Shown: positions 48,171 to 58,090, counted from the first letter of the stretch. The stretch is 64,000 bases of DNA from Bathymodiolus brooksi thiotrophic gill symbiont (GCF_903642095.1 NZ_CAHJWD020000194.1:5952-69951); one strand, 5' to 3'. A program made the numbers and translations. The notes: generated by a model from the letters alone, not told the origin.

Positions 48171-49253
48171 ATGGCAGATTTAACTCAAGACCAGATTGAA
48201 AAAATTCTTAGCACTGTTGTGGATATTTACACCGAGCAAGATATTGTTTCTTCAAACGCACTAGATAGCACTGAAATCAACGGCGATAAAATCATTATTA
48301 ATATTGTCCTCAACTACCCAGCACAAAGTTACCACCAAACATTAACAGAAGCAATTGTAAATACATTGTCAAACGCTGGTGCCAAAGAAGTAACAGTCAA
48401 CATTGAGACAAAAATTGCCAAATATGCCACGCAAAAAGGGGTAGATGTGTTGCCAGAAGTTAAAAATATTATTGCCATTGCCTCAGGCAAAGGTGGGGTT
48501 GGAAAATCAACAACAGCCGTTAATCTAGCACTTGCACTGCAAGCAGAGGGCGCTAAAGTGGCTATTTTAGATGCTGATATTTACGGCCCTTCTCAGCCAA
48601 GAATGTTAGGCGTTTCCAAGCTCAAACCTGAAACCACTGGTGAAGGAAAATTACTTCCTATTTTAGGTCATGGCATGCAATCTATGTCAATCGGCTATTT
48701 GGTTGACGAAGAAAACCCAATGATTTGGCGTGGCCCTATGGTAACACAAGCTTTAGAGCAAATGCTACGCGATACTTTATGGCGTGGCATAGACTATATG
48801 ATTATTGACTTGCCACCCGGCACAGGTGATACACAACTAACCTTGTCACAAAAAATCCCAGTTAGTGGCTCAGTAATTGTAACCACACCACAAGATATTG
48901 CCTTACTAGACGCTAAAAAGGGTTTAAAAATGTTTGAAAAAGTCAATATTCCAATTCTAGGTATTGTTGAAAATATGTCATTACATATTTGCTCTAAATG
49001 TGGTCACGAAGAGGCAATCTTCGGCGTTGGTGGTGGTGAGTCAATGGCAAAAGATGCTGATGTGAATTTCTTAGGGGCTTTGCCATTAGAAATAGACATT
49101 AGAACAGATGTTGATGAAGGCACACCAACAGTTGTCAAAAAACCAGATGGAAAAGTGGCACAAATCTATAAAGAAATTGCCAAAAAAGTATCTGCCAAAC
49201 TCACTCAACAAGACAAAGCACTGAGTGCATTTCCAAGTATTACTATTGAGTAA
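48171..49253 (+). CDS. mrp: Mrp/ApbC P-loop ATPase, Fe-S cluster carrier
   Basis: 360 residues from the ATG at 48171 (a TTG four codons earlier is less likely). An N-terminal DUF59-like domain (~1-85) precedes the deviant Walker A IASGKGGVGKSTTAVNLALA, followed by DADIYGPSQPRM and LPPGTGDTQLTL. The CxxC bridging the cluster is in HICSKCGHEEAIFG. Mrp carries 4Fe-4S clusters to targets. Divergent from metG, a conserved arrangement. Confidence 0.95.
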   Translation: MADLTQDQIEKILSTVVDIYTEQDIVSSNALDSTEINGDKIIINIVLNYPAQSYHQTLTEAIVNTLSNAGAKEVTVNIETKIAKYATQKGVDVLPEVKNIIAIASGKGGVGKSTTAVNLALALQAEGAKVAILDADIYGPSQPRMLGVSKLKPETTGEGKLLPILGHGMQSMSIGYLVDEENPMIWRGPMVTQALEQMLRDTLWRGIDYMIIDLPPGTGDTQLTLSQKIPVSGSVIVTTPQDIALLDAKKGLKMFEKVNIPILGIVENMSLHICSKCGHEEAIFGVGGGESMAKDADVNFLGALPLEIDIRTDVDEGTPTVVKKPDGKVAQIYKEIAKKVSAKLTQQDKALSAFPSITIE

Positions 49254-49264
49254 ATTCGTTTAAC

Positions 49265-49687
49265 ATGGACTATTTAGCACAGTTTCAAGATCGCTTTATT
49301 GGTATCATGCAATGGGAGGATTGCCACGCATTGTTTGAAAAACTTAGCAACAATCCAAACGATTGGTATCTATACAATACCTCAAAAGTTGTGCCAAAAA
49401 CAGTGGTTAATGCTAATGATTTTCTTAATGCCATCAATAATATTAAAAAGGTTATTAAAAGTGAGCACCAAGAAAGGTATTGTGGTATTGTTTATACTAA
49501 CGACTTAAACAACCCTGATTTTGTGAAAATATTTCACCCAAACAATCTAGGAAAATCTTGTGGCAGCAGTGAAAATCCACCAATACCACAATGGTTATTA
49601 TCTAAAATAAAACCAATTGATATAATAAAAAGATTTGATCTTCCATCTGAAAAGAAAGGGTTTATTTCTAAATATTTTAAACTGTGA
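49265..49687 (+). CDS. Conserved-looking protein of unknown function, downstream of mrp
   Basis: 140 residues, soluble. DYLAQFQDRFIGIMQWEDCH, FEKLSNNPNDWYLYNTSKVV, ERYCGIVYTNDLNNPDFVKI and FHPNNLGKSCGSSENPPIPQ read as an ordered alpha/beta protein. There is no signal peptide or membrane helix. It starts 11 bp after mrp, so it is probably co-transcribed, which hints at Fe-S or redox work, but no motif proves this. I do not recognise the family. Confidence 0.65.
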   Translation: MDYLAQFQDRFIGIMQWEDCHALFEKLSNNPNDWYLYNTSKVVPKTVVNANDFLNAINNIKKVIKSEHQERYCGIVYTNDLNNPDFVKIFHPNNLGKSCGSSENPPIPQWLLSKIKPIDIIKRFDLPSEKKGFISKYFKL

Positions 49688-50006
49688 AAAACTTGAAGTA
49701 TTCAATGAGTGTTTTCATTGTAAAAAATTAGCATTTTGGTGGTTTTACACCCTTAGATAAACCTTTTAAAATCATTTGGAAATTAACTGCAAAAAATAAA
49801 GTTCAAGAAAATATTAGGACATTAAAATTATGGGAAATCAAAATTTATGGGTATACTGGAATTGTAAAGGCATTTATGTTGACATGTAGTAGTCTAATTT
49901 ACTTGGACATATTTTAAGCAAACCTCGCCCACTTCTCATGTCTAGCACTCGCTTAAAGGGCATGCTAAGCAATCAGATAGAATGATTTTTAAAAGCCTCT
50001 AAAAAA
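49688..50006. other. 319-bp intergenic region with degenerate coding-like sequence
   Basis: Just after the 140-residue gene, one plus-strand frame reads NCEKLEVFNECFHCKKLAFW before a stop, and a shifted frame stays open from 49732 to 49917 (62 codons, FGGFTPLDKPFKIIWKL onwards) without a proper start. This looks like a decayed gene with a Cys-x2-Cys knuckle. The end of the region has no recognised feature and no terminator for the FG-GAP gene. Confidence 0.3.
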
Positions 50007-53000
50007 CTAAAGTATTTGAACGCCTTCTTGAATCCAAAGCTCAACATTAGATGAAGTTGACATTCCTGCAGTATCGCTATGATGATAAATACTATAAGTT
50101 AAATCATTCATGATGGTTGAGGCTTTACCTGAATTATTAAATCCAATAGCATGAATACTATTCGTTTGACCACCTTGAACCATAAGGATATTAGTTTCAC
50201 TGGAAATGCTTAACAAATCATACAGATCGAGTGTTAATCTGTTGCCCAAAGAGGAGGAGGCATCAGAAAAAGAATGATATTGATTACTTTTTAAATCATT
50301 ATCTGCTGAATCTGTAAGGTTAATAACCTCAATGCCTTGGATACGACTATTGTTTATTGCCGTCAAATCTAAACTCAAACCTTTGCCAGTCAAATACAAA
50401 GTATCAAAACCGCCACCGCCATCGATTCTGGCGAGTAAATGGCTACTAAGAGCATTACTACCAAGTTTGTTAAGATTATCTGCATTAATGATAATCTTAT
50501 CATCGCCTTTACCTGCGTAAAAAACATCAGTTCCACCATTGCCTATTAAGGTATTATCATTCACGCCAGTAACAAATAATTCATCATTTGCACTACCTCT
50601 AAATGTATTGCCAGTTCCATTATCTTGAAAATCAATTACATGGGCACTGATTCCATATTGAGCAACATCCGTCAAATCAACAGCTGTGGTATCTTTTTTA
50701 CCAAATATTACATAGGATTTTCCTACATCTTTTCCCACGGTTGTATCTGCCTTATTAGCACCAACAATCAAGTCGTCTAAACCATCACCGTTGACATCAC
50801 CTGCTGAGGAGACTGAAAGACCGCTGTTATCACCAGTATTCTCACCGTTAATAACAAAACCACCTGTGCCAATGCCAGATACTGAGGAAATATCTGATAA
50901 ATTAACAGCAACACCACTCGTTTTGCCAAACACTACGAAAGATTTACCTGCATTAACTTTTCCGTCAGGATCTGCCTTATTAGCACCAATAATTAAATCA
51001 TCCAAGCCATCGCCATTAACATCACCTGCTGAGGAGACTGAAATACCACTCTGATCATTGTGATTTATGCCGTTAATGACAAAACCAGCTGCCACACTCG
51101 TGTTAGATGCTGCACTGATATCTGATAAATTGATAACGGCACCACTTTTTTTACCAAATACCACATAAGCCCTACCTGCCGCACCATTGCGTTCCACATT
51201 GGGAGCACCAATAATCAAATCATCTAAGCCATCGCCATTGACATCGCCTGCCGAAGATACCGAACTACCACTAAAATCATTACTCGCCTCACCATTAATA
51301 ACAAAACCACCATTATTCGATGTTAAGGCAATATCTAATAAATTAACAGCAGTATTGCTCGTTTTGCCAAACACCACATAAGATTTTCCCACATGTTTTC
51401 CTTTAATGGTGTCTGCAGTAGGCGCACCAACAATCAAATCACTCAATCCATCGCCATTAACATCACCTGCTGAAGAGACGGCTAATATAGTCAAGTTACT
51501 AGGTAGGTTACCACCACGCCAATTAACATCACCTGCTGAAGAGGCGGCTAATATAGTTTGACTCAAGTGCATTCGTCCAGTGATATCTTTACCGCCACCA
51601 ATGACAAAACCATCTGCACTGGTTTCGTTGCTAATAGTTGATAAATTAACAGCGGCAATAGTTTCTTTACCAAATACCACGAAAGATTTACCAGCAACCA
51701 TTGTTGACCCATGAGAACTAACAATCAAATCAGCAAAACCGTCGCCATTGACATCACCCGCTGAAGAAACCGAATGCCCACTGAAATCATTAGACTGTTC
51801 GCCATTAATGACAAAGCCACCTCCAATAGATGATGAGGCAATATTTGATAAATTAACAGCAGCACTGTCTTCCTTTCCAAACACCACATAAGATTTACCT
51901 GAATATTCTTTTCTAGCAGACTTTGCAAGCCAAGAGCCAATAATCAAATCATCCAAACCGTCACCATTCACATCGCCTGCTGAGGAAACTGAGTGACCGC
52001 TCCCATCGCCCTTATTTTCGCCATTGATTACAAAACCACCCCTACCCCGACCAGATGCTGTATCAATATTTGATAAATCAATAGGAGTGCCATTCGTCCT
52101 ACCAAACACCACATAAGACTTGCCTTTTAAAGATTTGGACATATCAGAAGGAGCGCCAATAATCAAATCATCCAAGCCATCACCATTCACATCGCCTGCT
52201 GAGGAGACTGAGATGCCACTCTTATCATCAACCTTTACGCCGTTAATAACAAAACCTTTTGCTACAGGAATAGTAATATCAGCAATAGCTGTATGGAGGA
52301 ACTCTGATTCGTTTTCGTGAATTCTTATGGCTAATATATCTTTTAAAGCCACCTTGTCAATACTAAATTCTCCATCTTCACCTGATTTCATTGTATAACT
52401 TAGCATTCTTATATTTGTGTCGTCTGTACCTGACCAAGCAGCTTTTACTGCTACACCATCTATTTTAAAAGTTTGACGATCCTCAAAACCTGTTGTTAAG
52501 CCATGAACCTTGTCACTAAAAGTAATCTTAAGAATAATGGTGTTACCATCCTTGACGAAGACAGTGGCTGACATGTTTAAAGTTGTAAGAAAAGACAAAC
52601 CTTGTTCTACCCATAATTTTGCTGTTGGAGCATCCTTATGAGAATAAACATTATATGTGACATTATCAACAGATTTTATTATGCTTAAAGCGTGAAACCC
52701 GACAGCACCAACGATGCTATCACTCTGCCCTTTAACTTTAATAATATTAGTTTCATTAGAGAGGTTCAAAAAACTATACAAATCAAGTGATAGCATATTA
52801 TACAAACTATCTGCATCTAATCTGTTCAGCCCAGACAAATCAATAGTTTCAATACCTTGAATACGGCCATTGCCTATTGTGGAGAGATCTAAAGTTAGAT
52901 TATTACCAGTCAACACTAAAGTATCGCTCCCGCTACCACCATTAACACTAGCCAGTAAATGACTACTAAGAGTATTGCGACTAAATTTAGCAAGGTTATC

Positions 53001-54752
53001 AGCATTAATGATAATTATGTCATCACCTGCACCTGCATTAAAGACATCGGCACCACCATTGCCCACTAGAATATCATTACCTCTACCCGCAACAAACAAT
53101 TCATCCTTTGTGCTACCCGTGAATGTTTCATTGCTATCATCGCCCTTAAAATCAATTGCATGGGCAATGCCACCAACGCTATTATTAACATCCGTCAAGT
53201 TAACGACCACTGTATTGGTTTTGCCAAATACTACATAAGATTTACCCGCATCTTTCCTTCCGATAGGGTCTGCTCTATTTGCACCAACAATCACATCATC
53301 TAAGCCGTCACCGTTGACATCGCCTGCCGAAGAGACTGAATAACCACTATAATCACTAGACTTCTCGCCGTTAATAACAAAGCCACCCTTGCCCACGCCA
53401 GACGCCGAATCAACATCTGATAAATTAATAGCAGTGCTACTTTTTTTGCCAAATACTACATAAGATTTGCCTGCCCATGCTCTCGCAAAAGGATCTGCTC
53501 CATATGCACCAATAATCAAATCATCTAAGCCGTCACCGTTGACATCGCCTGCTGAGGAGACCGACTGACCACTAAGATCCATAACTTTCGCACCATTGAT
53601 GACAAAGCCACCCGTGTTGGATATTGAGCCAATGTCTGATAAATTAATGGCTGTGGTATTCGTTTTACCAAATACTACATAAGATTTTCCCGCATTAGAT
53701 CCTCCAGTAGAATCCGCATAAAGAGCACCAACAATCAAATCATCTAAGCCGTCACCATTAACATCGCCTGCTGAGGAAACTGAATAACCACTATAATCAC
53801 CCTGTTTATCGCCGTTAATAACAAAGCCACCTATACCTATGCCAGATGTAGAAGCAATGTCTGATAAATTAATAACAGCACTATTTGCTTTACCAAACAC
53901 CACATAAGATTTACCAGCATTAATTTTTCCAGCAACAGACACATACTGACTACCAACAATCAAATCATCTAAACCATCACCATTAACATCGCCTGCTGAA
54001 GAAACTGACCAACCACTAAAATCGTTAGCATTTTCACCGTTTATAACAAAGCCACCCACGCCAACACCAGATACCGGATCAATGGCTGATAAATCAATGG
54101 CAGCACCACTTTTTTTGCCAAACACCACATAAGATTTACCTGCTTTTTCCTTTCCAGCCCATATGGCACCAATAATTAAATCATCCAAACCATCGCCATT
54201 GACATCGCCTGCTGAAGAGACTGACCGACCGCTAAGGTCTTCAGCTTTTGCACCGTTAATAACAAAACCACCCACGCCAACACCAGATACTGAATCAATA
54301 TTCGATAAATTAACAGCAACGCCATCTGCTTTACCAAACACCACAAAAGTTTTGCCCGCAACATGTTTTCCAGCAGGGCTTCCATTAAAAACACCAACAA
54401 TCAAATCATCTAAGCCATCACCATTAACATCGCCTGCTGAGGAGGCTGAATAACTGCTGGAATCGCCAGCCTTATTGCCACTAATGGCAAAACCTCCTTT
54501 ATTAGATGAAAGTGCAATATTTGATAAATCAATAGTAACGCCATTCGTCTTACCAAACACCACGAAAGATTTACTTGTATGTCCTGAGTTAACAGATTTT
54601 AAAGAAGAACCAATAATCAAATCATCCAAACCATCGCCATTCACATCGCCTGCTGAGGAGACTGAATAACCACTACCACCACCAGTCTTTCCACCGTTAA
54701 TCACAAAGCCTTGATTTCCAATTATTGCCTCTCTTTTGAATGTGGTTTTCAT
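50007..54752 (-). CDS. Giant FG-GAP repeat protein with RTX-like calcium-binding segments
   Basis: 1581 residues. Two blocks of seven FG-GAP/integrin-alpha-like repeats (motif cores near residues 47-488 and 862-1327) each carry the calcium loop DVNGDGLDDLIIG followed by SYVVFGK-type strands. Each block is followed by an RTX-like nonapeptide segment (GRGNDILVGNGGADVFNAGA near 555; a second near 1390-1420). Between them, residues ~600-830 hold an Ig-like part. There is no N-terminal signal peptide; with RTX segments this suggests type I secretion, but no secretion genes are adjacent. Probably a surface or secreted adhesin or host-interaction protein. It stands alone with a very strong ribosome-binding site. 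Confidence 0.85.
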   Translation of the reverse strand: MKTTFKREAIIGNQGFVINGGKTGGGSGYSVSSAGDVNGDGLDDLIIGSSLKSVNSGHTSKSFVVFGKTNGVTIDLSNIALSSNKGGFAISGNKAGDSSSYSASSAGDVNGDGLDDLIVGVFNGSPAGKHVAGKTFVVFGKADGVAVNLSNIDSVSGVGVGGFVINGAKAEDLSGRSVSSAGDVNGDGLDDLIIGAIWAGKEKAGKSYVVFGKKSGAAIDLSAIDPVSGVGVGGFVINGENANDFSGWSVSSAGDVNGDGLDDLIVGSQYVSVAGKINAGKSYVVFGKANSAVINLSDIASTSGIGIGGFVINGDKQGDYSGYSVSSAGDVNGDGLDDLIVGALYADSTGGSNAGKSYVVFGKTNTTAINLSDIGSISNTGGFVINGAKVMDLSGQSVSSAGDVNGDGLDDLIIGAYGADPFARAWAGKSYVVFGKKSSTAINLSDVDSASGVGKGGFVINGEKSSDYSGYSVSSAGDVNGDGLDDVIVGANRADPIGRKDAGKSYVVFGKTNTVVVNLTDVNNSVGGIAHAIDFKGDDSNETFTGSTKDELFVAGRGNDILVGNGGADVFNAGAGDDIIIINADNLAKFSRNTLSSHLLASVNGGSGSDTLVLTGNNLTLDLSTIGNGRIQGIETIDLSGLNRLDADSLYNMLSLDLYSFLNLSNETNIIKVKGQSDSIVGAVGFHALSIIKSVDNVTYNVYSHKDAPTAKLWVEQGLSFLTTLNMSATVFVKDGNTIILKITFSDKVHGLTTGFEDRQTFKIDGVAVKAAWSGTDDTNIRMLSYTMKSGEDGEFSIDKVALKDILAIRIHENESEFLHTAIADITIPVAKGFVINGVKVDDKSGISVSSAGDVNGDGLDDLIIGAPSDMSKSLKGKSYVVFGRTNGTPIDLSNIDTASGRGRGGFVINGENKGDGSGHSVSSAGDVNGDGLDDLIIGSWLAKSARKEYSGKSYVVFGKEDSAAVNLSNIASSSIGGGFVINGEQSNDFSGHSVSSAGDVNGDGFADLIVSSHGSTMVAGKSFVVFGKETIAAVNLSTISNETSADGFVIGGGKDITGRMHLSQTILAASSAGDVNWRGGNLPSNLTILAVSSAGDVNGDGLSDLIVGAPTADTIKGKHVGKSYVVFGKTSNTAVNLLDIALTSNNGGFVINGEASNDFSGSSVSSAGDVNGDGLDDLIIGAPNVERNGAAGRAYVVFGKKSGAVINLSDISAASNTSVAAGFVINGINHNDQSGISVSSAGDVNGDGLDDLIIGANKADPDGKVNAGKSFVVFGKTSGVAVNLSDISSVSGIGTGGFVINGENTGDNSGLSVSSAGDVNGDGLDDLIVGANKADTTVGKDVGKSYVIFGKKDTTAVDLTDVAQYGISAHVIDFQDNGTGNTFRGSANDELFVTGVNDNTLIGNGGTDVFYAGKGDDKIIINADNLNKLGSNALSSHLLARIDGGGGFDTLYLTGKGLSLDLTAINNSRIQGIEVINLTDSADNDLKSNQYHSFSDASSSLGNRLTLDLYDLLSISSETNILMVQGGQTNSIHAIGFNNSGKASTIMNDLTYSIYHHSDTAGMSTSSNVELWIQEGVQIL

Positions 54753-54754
54753 TA

Positions 54755-54761
54755 CTCCTCC
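54755..54761 (-). promoter_or_regulatory. Strong ribosome-binding site of the FG-GAP gene
   Basis: GGAGGAG lies two bases before the ATG at 54752 (GGAGGAGTAATG), the strongest Shine-Dalgarno match I see in the window. It fixes the start and suggests high translation. Confidence 0.7.
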
Positions 54762-54800
54762 AGAAGTTAGATAAAATTTATGCTCAATTCTACTCTAAAA

Positions 54801-54929
54801 TTATAAAATTAAGTTGATTATCTTTCTAAATCCAAAAGCAGAAATCGTTCTTTCTAATATCCCTTGATAACTACAAACCCAGTGCCACCCATCATAAGGC
54901 AAAGACTTAAAATTAGTCCATAGGAAATT
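54801..54929 (-). pseudogene. Possible C-terminal gene remnant
   Basis: An open minus-strand frame of about 42 codons with no start reads LWTNFKSLPYDGWHWVCSYQ followed by GILERTISAFGFRKI and a stop at 54801. The Trp-, Tyr- and Gly-rich composition is more protein-like than chance AT-rich sequence. No family is assigned. It is likely the last piece of a gene lost from this locus. Confidence 0.25.
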
Positions 54930-55060
54930 TTAAAAAGTTGTTAGGGATTTTGAGACAATATAATTACACTATTTCAGAATAGCACATTAGAGTCTCAGTT
55001 ATTACCTGAAATAAAGTTTAAAAGGGGTTGTCTCTAAATATTAAATAGGTTGACAAATTT

Positions 55061-55399
55061 TTAATGATTTTCGCTCACTTGGTTAATGGTGTATTTTGGA
55101 ATTTCAATTACCAAATCAATATTGTTAACAAGTGCTTGACAGGATAGGCGAGAATCTGGGTCTAATCCCCACGCTTTATCAAGTAAATCATCTTCTGTTT
55201 CATCAGATTCTTCAATGTCATCAAAACCTTCACGCACATAAATGTGGCAGGTGGTGCAGGCATTGGACATTTCACAGGCGTGTTCAATGTCAATATCGTT
55301 GGCAAGCATTGCTTTACAAATACTAACACCCTTCTCAGTTTCAATAACAGCACCTTCTGGGCAAAGTTCTTCGTGTGGCAATATAATTATTTGTGGCAT
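55061..55399 (-). CDS. fdx: 2Fe-2S ferredoxin of the Isc system
   Basis: 112 residues of adrenodoxin-type ferredoxin. Cluster Cys are in HACEMSNACTTCHIYV and RLSCQALV. An acidic loop (DDIEESDETEDDLLDKAWGL) is the partner-binding helix. Fdx supplies electrons for cluster assembly on IscU. Last gene of the isc cluster, 28 bp after hscA. iscX does not follow. Confidence 0.94.
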   Translation of the reverse strand: MPQIIILPHEELCPEGAVIETEKGVSICKAMLANDIDIEHACEMSNACTTCHIYVREGFDDIEESDETEDDLLDKAWGLDPDSRLSCQALVNNIDLVIEIPKYTINQVSENH

Positions 55400-55427
55400 T
55401 TTCTTACTCCTGTATTAAAACCAATTT

Positions 55428-57278
55428 TTAATTGGAAAATTCATTAACATTATGACCTTTCATGGCTTGTGCAATACTACTGTTCATACGCATTTCTACA
55501 AACTTAGCACTGACCGCTTCAAGGTTGTCTATTTTATCTTGAATGGCTTTCTCGTTGTTGTCTTTTGCAACGCCAGCTAACTCTAATCTAGCTTGCATAA
55601 TTGCGTCAACCATCGCTTTATCTAGCATTTCTGCATCTTTAGCCAGTGCTGAATCAATCGCTTCTAGTGTTCTGTCTGCTTCCACTTGTGTTTCGTGCAA
55701 CTGCCTAGATTCTATATCATCTTTAGCAAATAAAATAGAGTCTTTCAGCATTTGCTCCATCTCGCTATCACTCAATCCGTAAGAGGGTTTGATTGTCACA
55801 TCGGCTTTAACACCTGAAGTTTCTTCGTTGGCACTAACAGATAGCAAGCCATCAGCATCCACTTGAAATTCCACTCGAATGCGTGCATTGCCTGCAACCA
55901 TGGGCGGAATACCTCTGAGTTCAAATTTTCCAAGTGAACGGCAATCTTTAACCAATTCCCGCTCACCTTGCAGCACATGCACGCTCATTGCTGTTTGCCC
56001 ATCTTTAAAAGTGGTAAATTCTTGTGCTCTAGTAATAGGAATAGTAGTATTTCGATGCACCACCTTCTCTACCAAGCCACCCATGGTCTCCAAACCGAGC
56101 GACAAAGGTAACACATCCAGCAGCAACACATCCTCTTGTGATTTATTACCTGCCAATGAATTGGCTTGAATGGCAGCCCCTTTTGCCACCACTTCATCGG
56201 GATTAATAGTGCATAAAACAGGCTTGCCAAATAAATCGCCAACCATGCTTCTAACCAAAGGCATTCGAGTTGATCCACCCACCATGACAATGTCTTTAAT
56301 TTCACTCATTTCAATTTCAGCATCTCTTACCGCTCGTTTAGTCAATAACAATGTGTGCTTGATTAACACCTTAGACAAAGATTCAAATTTTTCTCTGGTA
56401 ATGCGATACGGTGCTTCCACGCAGTTGAATTCAGCCAACTCATGATCAGTTAAAGTTTCCTTTGCAGTGCGTGCAAACTGCTTAATTTTCTGCATTTGCA
56501 CAGGGGTTAATTCACCCAGTTTTAACATTTCGACACAATCATCAATAATCAATTGGTCAAAATCATCGCCACCTAAAGTAGAATCACCACCCGTTGCCAA
56601 CACTTTAAACACCCCTTTTTGAAAACTCAAAATCGAAACATCAAAAGTGCCACCCCCCAAATCATACACAGCATGAATACCCTCTTCACCTGACTCTAAG
56701 CCATAAGCAACTGCCGCCGCCGTTGGTTCATTTAATAATCTTAAGGTATTTAATCCTGCCAGCGTTGCCGCATCTTTGGTGGCTTGTCGTTGTGCATCGT
56801 TAAAATAAGCAGGCACAGTAATCACAGCACCGACTAAATCGCCACCAAGGGCTTTTTCCGCACGCTGTTTGAGCGAGGTTAAAATAGTTGATGAAATCTC
56901 TACCGCAGACAAATCACCCATAGCGGTATGAAATTGCACATTATTGCCATTTTCCACCAAGTGATATGGACAATTTTTAAAAGCCTTAACTTCTTGATAG
57001 CTCAATCCTATAAAGCGTTTAACCGATATAATTGTGTTAGTTGGGTCGGTTTTTGCATAAGGGCAAGCGTCGCAACCCACTGTGAGTTTATTGTCTTTAC
57101 CACAATGCACAACTGAGGGCAAAATCGCCTTGTTGTTTTCATCTTTCAGCACCTTACTCTCGCCACTTTGCACTGTCGCCACCAAAGAATTAGTGGTACC
57201 CAAATCAATGCCAATCGCTAATTTATGTTGGTGCGGTGCAGTGATTTGACCGGGTTCTGAAATTTGTAGTAATGCCAT
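55428..57278 (-). CDS. hscA: Fe-S cluster assembly chaperone HscA (Hsp70 family)
   Basis: 616 residues. The N-terminal ATPase domain has [49 protein letters not shown] and [10 protein letters not shown]; the C-terminal substrate-binding domain follows from ~residue 390. HscA is the specialised Hsp70 that recognises the LPPVK loop of IscU and releases the cluster. It normally follows hscB directly; here a zeta-like kinase and a small ORF lie between them. The start is an ATG 7 bp after the kinase stop. Confidence 0.96.
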   Translation of the reverse strand: MALLQISEPGQITAPHQHKLAIGIDLGTTNSLVATVQSGESKVLKDENNKAILPSVVHCGKDNKLTVGCDACPYAKTDPTNTIISVKRFIGLSYQEVKAFKNCPYHLVENGNNVQFHTAMGDLSAVEISSTILTSLKQRAEKALGGDLVGAVITVPAYFNDAQRQATKDAATLAGLNTLRLLNEPTAAAVAYGLESGEEGIHAVYDLGGGTFDVSILSFQKGVFKVLATGGDSTLGGDDFDQLIIDDCVEMLKLGELTPVQMQKIKQFARTAKETLTDHELAEFNCVEAPYRITREKFESLSKVLIKHTLLLTKRAVRDAEIEMSEIKDIVMVGGSTRMPLVRSMVGDLFGKPVLCTINPDEVVAKGAAIQANSLAGNKSQEDVLLLDVLPLSLGLETMGGLVEKVVHRNTTIPITRAQEFTTFKDGQTAMSVHVLQGERELVKDCRSLGKFELRGIPPMVAGNARIRVEFQVDADGLLSVSANEETSGVKADVTIKPSYGLSDSEMEQMLKDSILFAKDDIESRQLHETQVEADRTLEAIDSALAKDAEMLDKAMVDAIMQARLELAGVAKDNNEKAIQDKIDNLEAVSAKFVEMRMNSSIAQAMKGHNVNEFSN

Positions 57279-57285
57279 TAGTAAA

Positions 57286-57906
57286 TTACTCCATTAACAA
57301 TGTAATTGTCAAGCCGTCATAAACAAACTGCGTCCAATTATTAAGTTCTGTATATTGCTTTAATGTTTGCTTTTTGCCTATATTTTCCACTCTAAAGATA
57401 AGTTTTGGACTGGCGTTATCAATAGAATTATCATAAATGTAACTTCTGTCGACCAAATTAATAATTTTCTGACAGTTCACAACTGATTTTTTATACCTGC
57501 TAATAATTTTTTCTATAGGAACTTGATGTCCGCCTTTTGACACTCGAAAAGCAATTCTACTGGCATTAATAGCAGGGTCTTTGGTTGCAATAAAGAATAG
57601 ACGAATAAAAAAACCGTTTTCTATTGCGTTTTTAACAAATTCAACATTTCCTTGGGTTGAAAAAACCGTTTCAAAAACTAAACTTTGTTTATTCTTTATA
57701 CACTCGTTACGCATTTTTTCTGCATAATTAGCAGCTTTAATAAAAGATTCTTTATCGTTCCATCCGCCAAACTTTTCTTGTGCAATATTATCAGGATTGA
57801 TATGGACAGCGTCTTTTAACCAAGGGTGTGTTAACAATTGTTGGGTAATGGTAGTTTTTCCAGACCCATTCGGCCCTGCAACAATGATTAAAACAGGTTT
57901 TTTCAT
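57286..57906 (-). CDS. Zeta-toxin-like P-loop kinase
   Basis: 206 residues from the ATG at 57906 (an upstream TTG is unlikely). Walker A is [37 protein letters not shown] and [20 protein letters not shown], then ETVFSTQG, match the zeta/PezT fold. Zeta toxins phosphorylate UDP-N-acetylglucosamine and block wall synthesis; others of the family use different small molecules. It is preceded by a 57-residue ORF (57917-58090) with a 10-bp gap, as in a toxin-antitoxin pair. Its presence inside the isc operon is unusual. The substrate is unproven. Confidence 0.75.
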   Translation of the reverse strand: MKKPVLIIVAGPNGSGKTTITQQLLTHPWLKDAVHINPDNIAQEKFGGWNDKESFIKAANYAEKMRNECIKNKQSLVFETVFSTQGNVEFVKNAIENGFFIRLFFIATKDPAINASRIAFRVSKGGHQVPIEKIISRYKKSVVNCQKIINLVDRSYIYDNSIDNASPKLIFRVENIGKKQTLKQYTELNNWTQFVYDGLTITLLME

Positions 57907-57916
57907 CTTTTTCTTG

Positions 57917-58090
57917 TTATGAAAAGATTTGTTCAAATTGTTTTAACTTTGTAATTAATGTTTTTGAAGGTTTTGAATCGTCAAACCATCTTATGTTACT
58001 GTTTTCGCACTGCACATTTGTGCCAATATCTTTAAATAACTTGTCCAACTCAAGCATTGACTTTTCTTTTATATCAAATTTTTGTTTCAT
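57917..58090 (-). CDS. Putative 57-residue antitoxin partner of the zeta-like kinase
   Basis: The frame reads MKQKFDIKEKSMLELDKLFK, then DIGTNVQCENSNIRWFDDSK, and ends PSKTLITKLKQFEQIFS. It is small, charged and helical, without a DNA-binding motif I recognise. Its ATG overlaps the hscB stop (ATGA), and its stop lies 10 bp before the kinase ATG. This order (small antitoxin, then zeta-like kinase) is the usual one. The role is inferred from size and position. Confidence 0.6.
   Translation of the reverse strand: MKQKFDIKEKSMLELDKLFKDIGTNVQCENSNIRWFDDSKPSKTLITKLKQFEQIFS

Larger units (their letters stand above)
54753..55060. other. 308-bp intergenic region upstream of the FG-GAP gene
   Basis: It lies between fdx (upstream on the same strand) and the FG-GAP gene, so the FG-GAP promoter should be here or transcription should read through from isc. 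It includes a short coding-like remnant (54801-54929) described separately. No clear terminator follows fdx. Confidence 0.35.

Noticed and set aside
49885-49916. Possible IS3-type end (TTACTTGGACA and flanks)
   Set aside because: Single copy without an inverted partner or transposase; similarity is from memory and weak.
50332-54669. Many short plus-strand frames opposite the FG-GAP gene with repeated KSSKPSPLTSPAEE-type sequence
   Set aside because: They mirror the repeated DVNGDGLDDL-coding DNA in another frame and have no independent support.
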